NCBI GenBank assembly: GCA_005877535.1
Contig: VBOM01000215.1
Span: 1-9,049, forward strand
Source of the DNA: Nitrospirota bacterium
GTDB lineage: Bacteria > Nitrospirota > Nitrospiria > Nitrospirales > Nitrospiraceae
DNA length: 9,049 bases
Direction of reading: 5' to 3'
The position numbers and the translations under genes were made by a program. The notes under the pieces were generated by a model that saw only the letters and a list, made by a program, of their open reading frames with translations, had not been told where the DNA came from and searched no databases. Below are positions 1 to 6,428 of the stretch, in pieces (within the stretch, counting starts at the first letter, position 1; every line of letters starts with the position of its first letter).

Positions 1-1782
1 TGTCGGAGGACCGGGCGCCGGTTCGAGATAGGCTCCGGTGTGCCCATGGATATGGACGACCTCGCCCCGGCCGTTGACGACCACTGCCGGCGGCGCGTAG
101 CTCAATACCAACAGCTTCTGAATCAGCATGGGAATCGAGGCTGGGCGCGTGGCGGGGAGGGACACCTCTGCCTCCGCACGGGTCTCGGTGGTCCCTGTCA
201 TCAATCCACCAGAAAACCGTTCCAGGTGAGGCAGGGTGCTGGGCTCCGCAGTCCGCCTGAAGAGCTTCCATTTCCGGTCGATGACGGTGAAGAGACGTTC
301 GAACCCGCTGATCGTTTCGGACGTACCGAGTAGCAGGAGACCCTGCGGCTTCAAGGCATAGTGGAACAGCGGCAGGAGTTTGTGTTGGGCCTTAGCTTCC
401 AGATAGATCAGGAGATTGCGGCAGGACAGGATGTCCAGCTTCGTAAACGGAGCATCGGTCAGGATGTTATGCGTCGCAAACACCACCAGATCCCGAATCT
501 CCTTCTTGACCCTATAACGGTGGTCTTCCTTGGTAAAGTACCGGTGCAGTCGCTCCGGGGCGATATCCCCGGCGATACCGATCGGGTAGAGGCCGACGCG
601 CGCCGTCTCAATGGCCCGGCTGTCGACATCGGAGGCAAACACCTGGACGGTGAAGCGGAGATTCCGCTGCGTCAGATACTCCTTCACCATGATGGCGAGG
701 GAATAGGCTTCCTCTCCGGTGGAACAGCCGGGGATCCACACGCGCAGGGTCGCGCCCTCGGGCTTGCCCTTCAGGAGAGACGCCAATCCCTTCTGAACGA
801 AGACCTCGAACACCTGCGGGTCGCGAAAGAAGCTGGTCACCCCGATGAGCAGCTCCTGGAACAACGAGTCGAGTTCATGCGGATTCGCCAGCACGAACCG
901 GAGATACTGTTTCGGGGTCTCGATCTGATGCACGTTCATCCGGCGTTCGATACGCCGACGAATCGTGTTCTCTTTGTAGAGCGCAAAATCGTTCCCGGTC
1001 CGATCGCGCAAGAGGATGAAGATCTTGCGCAGCCCCTGAATGGCATCAGGTTCGGGAAGAGGCAGCAGGGGCTTCGCTAGACTGTGCGCGTATGCGCGCA
1101 AGGGCTCTGACATTTGGCCCGCCGGTTTGGCCACATCGACCACCCCGGCGGCGATGGCGCTGCGCGGCATGCCCTGATACTTGGCCGATTGCGGATCTTG
1201 CGCGATCGTCATGCCGGACTCGGCCTTGATCGCTCGCAACCCCACTGTGCCGTCGGTGCCGGTCCCGGACAGGATAATGCCGACCGCTTGTTGTTTCTGA
1301 TCCTCCGCCAGCGAACGGAAGAAATAATCGATGGGCAGCGGCACCCGCTCTTGCGACGCTGGCTCCATGAGGTGCAGGGTGCCGTGTAGAATCGCCAGAT
1401 GGGTGCCACCCGGCGCTAGATAGACGCGATTTGGCTCCACCCTCATCCCGTCTTCGGTCTCCACCACCGACATCGCCGTGCATTTGCTGAGCAGGTTTGG
1501 CAGGAGACTGACATGGCCGGCGTGCTGATGCGACACCACCACAAAGGCCATCCCGCTGCTGGGAGGCATGTGGTGGAAGAACTCTTCCATTGCCTCCAAC
1601 CCGCCGGCGGAGGCACCAATTCCGACAATCAGGAAACCCTGTGGTTCTGCGGACAGCGCTTTCGAGCGAGTCGGCTTCGCCCGACGCAGCGTGGCTTTCA
1701 CAAGGCGTCGCTTAGCACCCTTATGCTTGGCACCCGTCTCGGCAGAAACTGTTCTACTATGAGTCTTTTGTGTTGGAGCCAT
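1..1782 (-). CDS. CheB methylesterase-CheR methyltransferase-PAS fusion protein (5' part, C-terminus beyond left edge)
   Basis: The frame is open for 594 codons from ATG at 1782 to the window edge. GAGGAG lies 8 bases before the ATG. Residues 1-46 are a basic tail with 13 Lys/Arg and one Glu among the first 41. Residues 48-230 are a CheB methylesterase domain: GASAGG with the likely nucleophile Ser58, a His pair at 85/87, and GTGTDG with Asp177. Residues 245-510 are a CheR methyltransferase domain, with the SAM-binding motif PGCSTGEEAYSLA at 351-363 and SCRNLLIYL at 453-461. From about 555 a PAS-like domain begins (YAPPAVVVNGRGEVVHIHG). In classical chemotaxis CheR adds and CheB removes methyl groups on receptor glutamates. 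Fusions of this type usually lack the CheB receiver domain, as here, and often end in PAS and kinase domains. Partners and real substrates are unknown, since no chemotaxis gene is visible nearby. Confidence 0.95.
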   Translation of the reverse strand, partial: MAPTQKTHSRTVSAETGAKHKGAKRRLVKATLRRAKPTRSKALSAEPQGFLIVGIGASAGGLEAMEEFFHHMPPSSGMAFVVVSHQHAGHVSLLPNLLSKCTAMSVVETEDGMRVEPNRVYLAPGGTHLAILHGTLHLMEPASQERVPLPIDYFFRSLAEDQKQQAVGIILSGTGTDGTVGLRAIKAESGMTIAQDPQSAKYQGMPRSAIAAGVVDVAKPAGQMSEPLRAYAHSLAKPLLPLPEPDAIQGLRKIFILLRDRTGNDFALYKENTIRRRIERRMNVHQIETPKQYLRFVLANPHELDSLFQELLIGVTSFFRDPQVFEVFVQKGLASLLKGKPEGATLRVWIPGCSTGEEAYSLAIMVKEYLTQRNLRFTVQVFASDVDSRAIETARVGLYPIGIAGDIAPERLHRYFTKEDHRYRVKKEIRDLVVFATHNILTDAPFTKLDILSCRNLLIYLEAKAQHKLLPLFHYALKPQGLLLLGTSETISGFERLFTVIDRKWKLFRRTAEPSTLPHLERFSGGLMTGTTETRAEAEVSLPATRPASIPMLIQKLLVLSYAPPAVVVNGRGEVVHIHGHTGAYLEPAPGPPT

Positions 1783-2151
1783 GGAGTCTGCTCCTCGGTC
1801 TGACTGAGACAGCGCCACCGTGAAATCGTCGCCCGCAGTTGAGGGATCGATCAGGGGCTAGAGTCTAAGCCTTTTTCCAATAAATAGACAAGCCCTTGGA
1901 ATGGGGTCACAACAGGTAAAATGGTTGGCCTTGAGGCAAATGAATACTAGGGGAGGAACCAATTGTCATCAGCTCGGAAAGCCTCAATATCGCTCACGCT
2001 ATTCTCCACAAGACCTGGCTGTCCAAAGGGAGTATACTGCACATCATTGTTCGTCCTCATGGTCAGAGCTGAGTCTTGATCATGAAACAGATCCCCACCA
2101 CGATCACGTCGTCGTCGAGCAGTAGTCCGTCCTTCTCAATCCATCCAGATG
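1783..2151. other. Divergent intergenic region between the CheB-CheR and YbaK-family genes
   Basis: No convincing coding sequence is present; the short open frames here have no family resemblance or good ribosome site. Promoter-like boxes on the plus strand are TAAAAT (1917-1922), with TTGGAA 15 bases upstream (a short spacer), and TATACT (2033-2038), which lacks a good -35. If the TATACT box is used, the YbaK-family transcript would carry a leader of about 150 bases. Confidence 0.5.
1862..1891 (-). promoter_or_regulatory. Weak candidate promoter for the CheB-CheR gene
   Basis: On the minus strand TTGTCT (1891-1886) is followed after 18 bases by TAGACT (1867-1862), which matches four of six bases of the -10 consensus. 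It lies about 80 bases before the ATG at 1782. The match is weak, and the call rests mainly on position between divergent genes. Confidence 0.25.
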
Positions 2152-2186
2152 CGACCTCCGTCGGGAGGTCGGCAACCACAGGAGGT
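2152..2186 (+). promoter_or_regulatory. Leader hairpin with duplicated Shine-Dalgarno sequence
   Basis: CGACCTCC (2152-2159) and GGAGGTCG (2164-2171) form a perfect 8-bp stem with loop GTCG. The right arm contains GGAGGT (2164-2169), an exact copy of the true Shine-Dalgarno GGAGGT at 2181-2186, which sits 6 bases before the ATG at 2193. The left arm's ACCTCC could pair with either copy, so two exclusive structures are possible: one leaves the true site free and one covers it. The pairing is visible in the sequence; a regulatory role is inference. Confidence 0.45.
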
Positions 2187-2192
2187 ATAGCC

Positions 2193-2675
2193 ATGTCCAT
2201 CTCCCGAAAACTCAAAGAGTATCTTGATCGTGAGCATGTACACTACGATGTCCTGCCACACCCCGAGGCCTTCCGAGCCTTGGCCATTGCCCAGGTGCTC
2301 CACACTCCGGAAAAGGAGATGGCGAAGGTGGTGATTGTGAAGGTTGAGAATCGGTTCGTGATGACCGTTCTCCCGGCCAGTTGGCAGGTGGATACCCGCC
2401 GCCTCAGAGACCTGTTCATGACCAACCATGTGCGACTCGCGACCGAGGAGGAGTTTAAAGATCTCTTCCCGGACTGCGAACTGGGTGCCATGCCGCCGTT
2501 CGGCATCCTCTATGGACTCCCTGTGTATGTCGATCCCTCACTCACAGAGGACGCTGAGATCGTCTTCCAAGCCGGGACCCATTCGGAAGCGATCCGTATG
2601 CGCTATATAGATTTCGCCGCACTCGTATTTCCAGTGGTCGAAGAATTTCACCGCTCACCCTCGGAGGTCTGGTAA
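2193..2675 (+). CDS. YbaK/EbsC-family aminoacyl-tRNA editing domain protein
   Basis: This 160-residue protein matches the single-domain YbaK/ProX size. I chose the ATG at 2193 because a perfect GGAGGT lies 6 bases upstream; the frame opens earlier, but those 39 codons are Ser/Thr-rich and look untranslated. Family signatures are the N-terminal HYDVLPHPEA segment (17-26), the MAKVVIVK strand (43-50) with Lys45 or Lys50 at the conserved catalytic lysine, GAMPPFG (98-104) and GTHSEAIRM (128-136). Members of this superfamily hydrolyse mischarged aminoacyl-tRNAs in the cytoplasm, for example Cys- or Ala-tRNA(Pro); specificity cannot be read here. It is apparently monocistronic and is followed at once by a hairpin and an IS remnant on the other strand. 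Confidence 0.93.
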   Translation: MSISRKLKEYLDREHVHYDVLPHPEAFRALAIAQVLHTPEKEMAKVVIVKVENRFVMTVLPASWQVDTRRLRDLFMTNHVRLATEEEFKDLFPDCELGAMPPFGILYGLPVYVDPSLTEDAEIVFQAGTHSEAIRMRYIDFAALVFPVVEEFHRSPSEVW

Positions 2676-2699
2676 GGACCCTCATCTCGCCAAGGGTCC
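2676..2699 (+). terminator. Hairpin directly after the YbaK-family stop codon
   Basis: GGACCCT (2676-2682) and AGGGTCC (2693-2699) are perfect 7-base arms with a 10-base loop, starting at the base after TAA. No T-run follows, so it is at best an atypical terminator or mRNA-stabilising structure. The right arm falls inside the transposase remnant, so the dyad may be fortuitous or created at the junction. Confidence 0.3.
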
Positions 2700-2883
2700 C
2701 CAGTTCGGTCTGCCACTGATACAGATGGTTACGCCGCAAGCCCAACCAGCGGGCGACCGCCGTCGCTGGTCGGTCAGACGATTTCCACAGCCGAATCGTT
2801 TCGACCTTAAATGGTTTGGTGAACCGTTGCCGTTTCGCCATCAGACACCTCCACTGGGTATTGTCCCCTTTTGAAAGTGTCCA
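2683..2883 (-). pseudogene. IS3-family transposase OrfA remnant with one IS-like end
   Basis: From ATG at 2841, with GGAGGT 5 bases upstream, about 50 codons read as the start of an IS3-type OrfA. MAKRQRFTKPFKVETIRLW leads into a helix-turn-helix (ATAVARWLGLRRNHLYQWQ, about residues 26-44), the DNA-binding domain of HTH_Tnp_1 proteins. Resemblance stops near residue 52, at about 2683. The frame then runs antisense into the YbaK-family gene with no transposase character. The minus strand begins TGGACACTTTC at 2883, which looks like an IS3-type terminal repeat. The rest of OrfA, all of OrfB and the other end are missing, so it cannot transpose. I do not know which IS it came from. Confidence 0.75.
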
Positions 2884-2967
2884 GGCAAACAGGGCTAGCT
2901 TATTCTACTTTTTCTGAAGACCGCCCCAGTTTCACGGCGCGAGGCGTCTTGCGAATTCTGGCGAGGG

Positions 2968-3216
2968 TTACTTCCGGCGGTGGAGGCGTGCTCGGACTTC
3001 CGCTAATGAGCGAGTGGCTTGTTTGCGGCGGGTGCGGATGAGCTTCCAGAACTTAGGGTCTGTCTGGAGGACGACAGATTCCCAATCCTGCTTGTCCACG
3101 CCGACGAGGACTGCGGCGGGCTTTCCCTGTCGAGTGATGACCACCCGATCTTTTTGAGCCTTCGTGACGAATTCATTAGCCCGTTTCTGAAGGTCTTGGA
3201 CAGTAGCGCGCTTCAT
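2968..3216 (-). CDS. Phd/YefM-family antitoxin
   Basis: This 82-residue protein has the Phd/YefM pattern. An N-terminal DNA-binding part (ATVQDLQKRANEFVTKAQ, about 4-21) leads to VVITRQGKPAAVLVGVD (25-41), equivalent to the common 'ITRNGKPVAVLV' strand pair. A charged, helical C-terminus (about 42-82) would bind and neutralise the toxin. Its ATG overlaps the toxin's TGA by four bases (ATGA), implying translational coupling. Antitoxins of this family normally repress their own operon through the N-terminal domain. The C-terminus is unusually Arg/Lys-rich. The family call is confident; activity is inferred. Confidence 0.87.
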   Translation of the reverse strand: MKRATVQDLQKRANEFVTKAQKDRVVITRQGKPAAVLVGVDKQDWESVVLQTDPKFWKLIRTRRKQATRSLAEVRARLHRRK

Positions 3217-3530
3217 AAGATATCTTCCGTGGTTCGCCCTGCTGGCTTCTTTCGGATGGCTCGAATATACACCACCCGCTCCTCATCCGCTACATCGTAG
3301 AACAACCGGTATTCTCCGACTCTCAGTTCCCAGAGGGGCGGTTCTGCCGTCCAGGGAGGAACGAGCCCGACCAACACTTTGCGGTTGCGAGAAGGCTGAG
3401 TCGGTTCGCTTTCCAATGTACGTTCAATGGCATTGAGGATGGTGTTGCGATGAAACGCCGCCAGTTTCTTCAAATCGTCTTCAGCGCCCTTCGCAAACTG
3501 AATGTCGTACACGGGGGGACATCCTGGCAT
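3213..3530 (-). CDS. RelE/ParE-family toxin
   Basis: This 105-residue protein has the RelE/ParE layout. A first strand (VYDIQFAKGA, 7-16) leads to a helical hairpin (17-41), then the C-terminal sheet LWELRVGEYRLFYDVADEE (66-84) and VVYIRAIRKK (86-95). RelE relatives cut ribosome-bound mRNA and ParE relatives poison DNA gyrase; the sequence alone does not decide which. The ATG at 3530 is preceded by AAGGA four bases away. A GTG seven codons in would put the start at the first strand and is an alternative. It is the first gene of the operon, ahead of its antitoxin, which is the reverse of the usual phd/yefM order. The -10-like TGATAA just upstream has no good -35. Confidence 0.87.
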   Translation of the reverse strand: MPGCPPVYDIQFAKGAEDDLKKLAAFHRNTILNAIERTLESEPTQPSRNRKVLVGLVPPWTAEPPLWELRVGEYRLFYDVADEERVVYIRAIRKKPAGRTTEDIL

Positions 3531-3640
3531 AGGGTCCTTAGTCTGTCAATTTATCAGCCCTGCCACATGGGGAGGACACAACGAAGAGGTTCGGCGCGGT
3601 CACCCTCCCATTCCGTGGCGCGCGGCGTTCCCCTCAGAAG

Positions 3641-3669
3641 TTGACACCTTCCTTTCTGAAACGTAGCCT
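3641..3669 (+). promoter_or_regulatory. Promoter upstream of the VOC-family gene
   Basis: A perfect TTGACA (3641-3646), a 17-base spacer and TAGCCT (3664-3669) precede the gene, with the predicted start of transcription some 43 bases before the ATG at 3719. The -10 is poor against TATAAT (three of six). However, the block recurs at 4942-4970 with 23 of 29 identical bases, including AACGTAGCCT and the same spacing, which strengthens the call. Confidence 0.6.
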
Positions 3670-3718
3670 GGCTCGAAATTCTTCTCGTTCATTTCCTAGG
3701 CGAGACCACGGAGAACCT

Positions 3719-4141
3719 ATGAAGCCACGGATCACGGTCATTACGCTTGGTGTTGACGATCTCGAACGGGCGCTGAGGTTTTATCGGGATGGACTCGGTC
3801 TGCCGACGAAGGGGATTATGGGCACGGAGTATGAGCATGGTGCCGTCGCCTTCTTTGATCTTCAACATGGGTTGAAGCTCGCCATTTGGCCCCGCACATC
3901 TCTCGCCCATGAAGCCCACGTTCCACTTGGCCCTCGAAGCGCCACGGAATTCGCGCTGGGCCATACTGTCGCGAGCAAGGCAGAAGTGGAGACGGTCATG
4001 GCCCAGGTCCAACAGGCGGGAGCCGTAATCACCGATCCGCCGCACGATGCCTTCTGGGGTGGCTACACTGGCTCGTTCCAAGACCCCGATGGGCATGTCT
4101 GGGAAGTGGCCTGGAATCCCGATTGGGAACTACCCGACTAG
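3719..4141 (+). CDS. VOC/glyoxalase-fold protein
   Basis: This 140-residue protein has two beta-alpha-beta-beta-beta modules of the vicinal oxygen chelate superfamily. The first is ITVITLGVDDLERALRFYRD (5-24) with GLGLPTKG and AVAFFDLQHGLKLAIW (42-57). The second runs from FALGHTV (78-84) through the VETVMAQVQQAGAVITDPP helix and turn to QDPDGHVWEVAWNP (121-134). Glu129 fits the C-terminal metal ligand, but the usual first-strand His is replaced (TLGV), so canonical glyoxalase I metal binding is doubtful. Many such proteins are resistance, dioxygenase-like or binding proteins; no substrate can be named. I chose ATG 3719 because GGAGA lies just upstream and homology starts there. It is monocistronic with its own promoter. 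Confidence 0.9.
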   Translation: MKPRITVITLGVDDLERALRFYRDGLGLPTKGIMGTEYEHGAVAFFDLQHGLKLAIWPRTSLAHEAHVPLGPRSATEFALGHTVASKAEVETVMAQVQQAGAVITDPPHDAFWGGYTGSFQDPDGHVWEVAWNPDWELPD

Positions 4142-4561
4142 TCATAAACCCGTTTCGCGGCGCGAAGACTCTTGGGAGTCATTTCTCAAGGGGCAGGTCT
4201 CAAGCCATGAGGCTAGTCGTCTTATTCTTTAGTTAAGGAACTTGCCTCCTCTCTCCGCTGCGCGGAGCAACGTGCTATCTCCCTGCGATCCACCTCGGCC
4301 AGGCGCTCAGGAGCGACTGGTAGTGGGGATTACTCCTCAAAGTCTCCGTATCGGCATTTTCAATGCCATCCCGTCCTCATTCTCGCCAAAATCTGGGTGC
4401 CGTACACAATTGAAAAAAATAGATACAGCATCACATACAGAGATGTACGTATAAGTAGTCCCCACAGTACTAAGGTGTTGATAATGCGACGCTGTCATGC
4501 TGGATCGCAAATTGCTTATCCTCCGCGCAAGTTCACTTACATAACGAGGGAGGAAATAATT
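4142..4561. other. Intergenic stretch with hairpins and an AT-rich patch
   Basis: No supported gene was found. Shortly after the VOC stop are TTCGC-GGC-GCGAA (4154-4166) and GACTC-TTGG-GAGTC (4167-4180, followed by ATTTCT), which could serve as a weak terminator. A perfect 6-bp hairpin GGCATT-TTC-AATGCC lies at 4353-4367. Bases 4401-4460 hold only 20 G/C of 60, far below the surroundings, and TATAAG (4450-4455) there is a possible -10 for the following small gene, though no matching -35 was found. Confidence 0.5.
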
Positions 4562-4741
4562 ATGGATTGCCAGAAGTGCAAAGGATTGATGATGTTGGGG
4601 CGGTTCTCGGACTTTTTCCTGGTCTTCTATGCGTGGAAATGTATCAACTGCGGAGCGATCATCGATCGGAAGATCTATAATAATAGGAGAAATAGCCTCG
4701 CAGCCAAAACCACGAAAGAAGTTGAAGCGGCCACCGCGTGA
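4562..4741 (+). CDS. Small double-CxxC (zinc-ribbon-like) protein
   Basis: This is a 59-residue protein whose ATG is preceded 8 bases upstream by GGAGG. Two CxxC pairs, CQKC (3-6) and CINC (27-30), followed by GAIID, have the spacing and glycine of a minimal zinc ribbon; the zinc site would hold all four cysteines. Between them lies the hydrophobic FSDFFLVFYAWK (15-26), which would be the strand hairpin. The tail (41-59) is polar and probably disordered. Similar tiny 'MDCxKC...WKCxNCG' proteins exist in environmental bacteria without a known role. It could bind nucleic acid or a partner protein; nothing here tells. An antisense frame of 198 codons covers the gene but has no family features. 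Confidence 0.8.
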   Translation: MDCQKCKGLMMLGRFSDFFLVFYAWKCINCGAIIDRKIYNNRRNSLAAKTTKEVEAATA

Positions 4742-4941
4742 ACCATGGGCCGGGAGACAGAGGTGGTACTGGGGTGACCTATGCGATGTCATCAGGTCCA
4801 GGTCCCTGTTAGGGCAAAGACGAGTAGTGTTAACAACCGTCTTGCAATCACGCATCGCGCGGCGAAGAAACGTCTTCACCCCAGTATTGCGTCGCGCGAC
4901 GATCCAGCGCTTGAAATGCCGGCATCTCCTCAATCATCCGA
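4742..4941. repeat. Gap with GC-rich palindromes
   Basis: No gene was found. The gap holds the perfect 12-base palindrome CGTCGCGCGACG (4890-4901) and the hairpin GAAGA-AACG-TCTTC (4864-4877). A related block, GCATCGCGCGGCGA, lies about 36 bases before its near-copy GCGTCGCGCGACGA. These may be a terminator for the small CxxC gene, a REP-like element or a protein-binding site; no T-run is present. Confidence 0.35.
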
Positions 4942-4970
4942 TTGACACTTCCCTCGCTAGAACGTAGCCT
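4942..4970 (+). promoter_or_regulatory. Promoter upstream of the single-pass membrane protein
   Basis: TTGACA (4942-4947), 17 bases and TAGCCT (4965-4970) form the second copy of the block at 3641-3669. The predicted leader is about 46 bases before the ATG at 5023, close to the distance in the first copy. Confidence 0.6.
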
Positions 4971-5022
4971 CTCCCCAATTCGGCCACAGAACAAGATCGT
5001 TCACCGGGACAGACACTTGGGC

Positions 5023-5568
5023 ATGGATTGGTTACTGCTAATTGGTTTGGTCGTTCTCCTCATTGTCGGCGGCGCCGCTTCCTTCTTTCTGTATTTTTTC
5101 ATTGCCAGAACCAAGAAAGAGTTCCGCGCGACTCAACCCGATCTCAGAATTACGAACTTGTCAGCAATGAACTCAGGGGACGTCCTTACCCTCTATCCGG
5201 AGCTCGAGAACGTGGGGCCTGGTGTGGCGTACGATTGCGTGATGCACCTGGGTGGGTGGGAAGGGAATTTCGCAGTCAAGAAAGTGTATCCTCGCGGCCC
5301 ACGTTATGAGAAACATGTGGTATCCATTGTCTTGGGTCCGGAAGCCCCGATCCGTGTGAAACCCATTAGCAATGGGTATCTCCGGCTACGTTATCAAGAC
5401 CGCTGGGAGCAAAAGTACGAACGTTGGTACCCTGTCGCCCAAGTCAGAAGGGGTGAAATCCCTCCCTACAACCCTCAAATTGACCTGGAGCATCCTGACT
5501 TGACCGAGCCTCACCCATCGGTCTGGGATATGCGGAAGTTTCTTCGAAACATTTCCCTGTACGGCTGA
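5023..5568 (+). CDS. Single-pass membrane protein of unknown function
   Basis: This 181-residue protein has one hydrophobic helix (about 3-28) followed by ARTKK, so the positive-inside rule places the rest in the cytoplasm unless the helix is a signal anchor. The soluble part (38-150) alternates short beta strands. LYPELENVGPGVAYDCVMHL (56-75) and a late strand pair around YLRLRYQDRWEQKYERWYPV (126-145) suggest an Ig/CARDB-like sandwich. The end is Pro- and Asp-rich. I do not recognise a named family. ATG 5023 is chosen because the helix starts there; no clear Shine-Dalgarno is visible. The frame reaches back to a TTG at 4942, but that TTG is the first base set of the promoter -35. It is probably a single-gene unit. 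Confidence 0.75.
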   Translation: MDWLLLIGLVVLLIVGGAASFFLYFFIARTKKEFRATQPDLRITNLSAMNSGDVLTLYPELENVGPGVAYDCVMHLGGWEGNFAVKKVYPRGPRYEKHVVSIVLGPEAPIRVKPISNGYLRLRYQDRWEQKYERWYPVAQVRRGEIPPYNPQIDLEHPDLTEPHPSVWDMRKFLRNISLYG

Positions 5569-5771
5569 AAAAGAAAAGTCGGCGGTCTTCGTTTCGCGGC
5601 GTACTGCGGTTCTACCTCCTTTGAAGTTGGAACGATAGTCCCAGGCAATACGCGTTTTCATTACTGCGCCTGAAGCGGGAACGGAAATGACCCCTCCTCA
5701 GTGGCCCATGTCCACCGCGTCTGAGTCTTGGTAAGATAGAACACAACCTTGCACAAGCAGGAGCTTTCGCT

Positions 5772-6413
5772 GTGGAGACGAAGATACCGATTGCGGCCGG
5801 CCTCTTCGTGGCCTGGTTCTCGATAGCGACCTTCGGGATGCCAGGCCTCGCCTCTGCCGAATGGTATGTGGCGGGAAATGTTGGGGTCAACTTCGCAGAT
5901 CGCCTCACCGGCATCTCGGGAACGGGCGACCTCACGGGAGTCGAACCTCGATCTCCCGACTTTGACCTCAAGAATTCGATCAGCTACGGAGCCAAGCTCG
6001 GGTACTTTCCTGAGCACAGCTGGTTTGGGATCGAGGGCGAAGTCTTACAGACCACGCCGCACATAAAAAATTTGGATAACGATCCCGGCATCCATTTGCG
6101 AGTGACCACTGTAGGGGTCAACGTCCTTGCTCGGTATCCTGGACGTACGTTCCAGCCTTATGTAGGAGTCGGCGTGGGCACGGTGATTGCCCACCTCAGT
6201 GATACCGCCACCGTACAAAGTGATACCGATGTCACCAGCGGGTGGAATGTGCTTGCCGGCCTGCGTGGATTCGTCACCCCCTATGTCGCCATCTTTACCG
6301 AATACAAACATACAGGGGCCACGTTCCGGTTCGATCAGGCATTCGGCACTGGAGGCTTTGAAGGTGTCTACAGAGCCCAGCATGTCTTGGTTGGCATCTC
6401 CTATCATTTCTAG
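5772..6413 (+). CDS. Outer-membrane beta-barrel protein (OmpA/porin-like, OMP_b-brl type)
   Basis: This 213-residue protein starts at GTG with AGGAG 8 bases upstream. A Sec signal peptide spans 1-29 with likely cleavage after GLASA, before EWYVAGN. The mature part shows alternating strands typical of an 8-stranded barrel: WYVAGNVGVNFAD, ISYGAKLGYFP, WFGIEGEVLQ, LRVTTVGVNVLARYP, QPYVGVGVGTVIAH, WNVLAGLRGFV, VAIFTEYKHTG and AQHVLVGISYHF. It ends in aromatic Phe, the signal recognised by the BAM assembly machine. It probably lies in the outer membrane, with a structural, adhesive or small-molecule role. The lipoprotein gene follows after 15 bases, so the two are likely co-transcribed. The 203-base gap before it shows no strong promoter. 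Confidence 0.88.
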   Translation: METKIPIAAGLFVAWFSIATFGMPGLASAEWYVAGNVGVNFADRLTGISGTGDLTGVEPRSPDFDLKNSISYGAKLGYFPEHSWFGIEGEVLQTTPHIKNLDNDPGIHLRVTTVGVNVLARYPGRTFQPYVGVGVGTVIAHLSDTATVQSDTDVTSGWNVLAGLRGFVTPYVAIFTEYKHTGATFRFDQAFGTGGFEGVYRAQHVLVGISYHF

Positions 6414-6428
6414 GAGCGGGGAATTCCT

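Noticed and set aside
361..1080. 239-codon plus-strand frame
   Set aside because: It is the antisense shadow of the CheR part of the fusion, whose minus-strand reading has unmistakable catalytic motifs.
3689..4096. 135-codon minus-strand frame
   Set aside because: It is antisense to the VOC-family gene and has no family features.
4337..4933. 198-codon minus-strand frame over the small CxxC gene
   Set aside because: It has no recognisable domain, mixed composition and no good ribosome site, and it lies antisense to a small gene with clear paired CxxC motifs and a strong Shine-Dalgarno.
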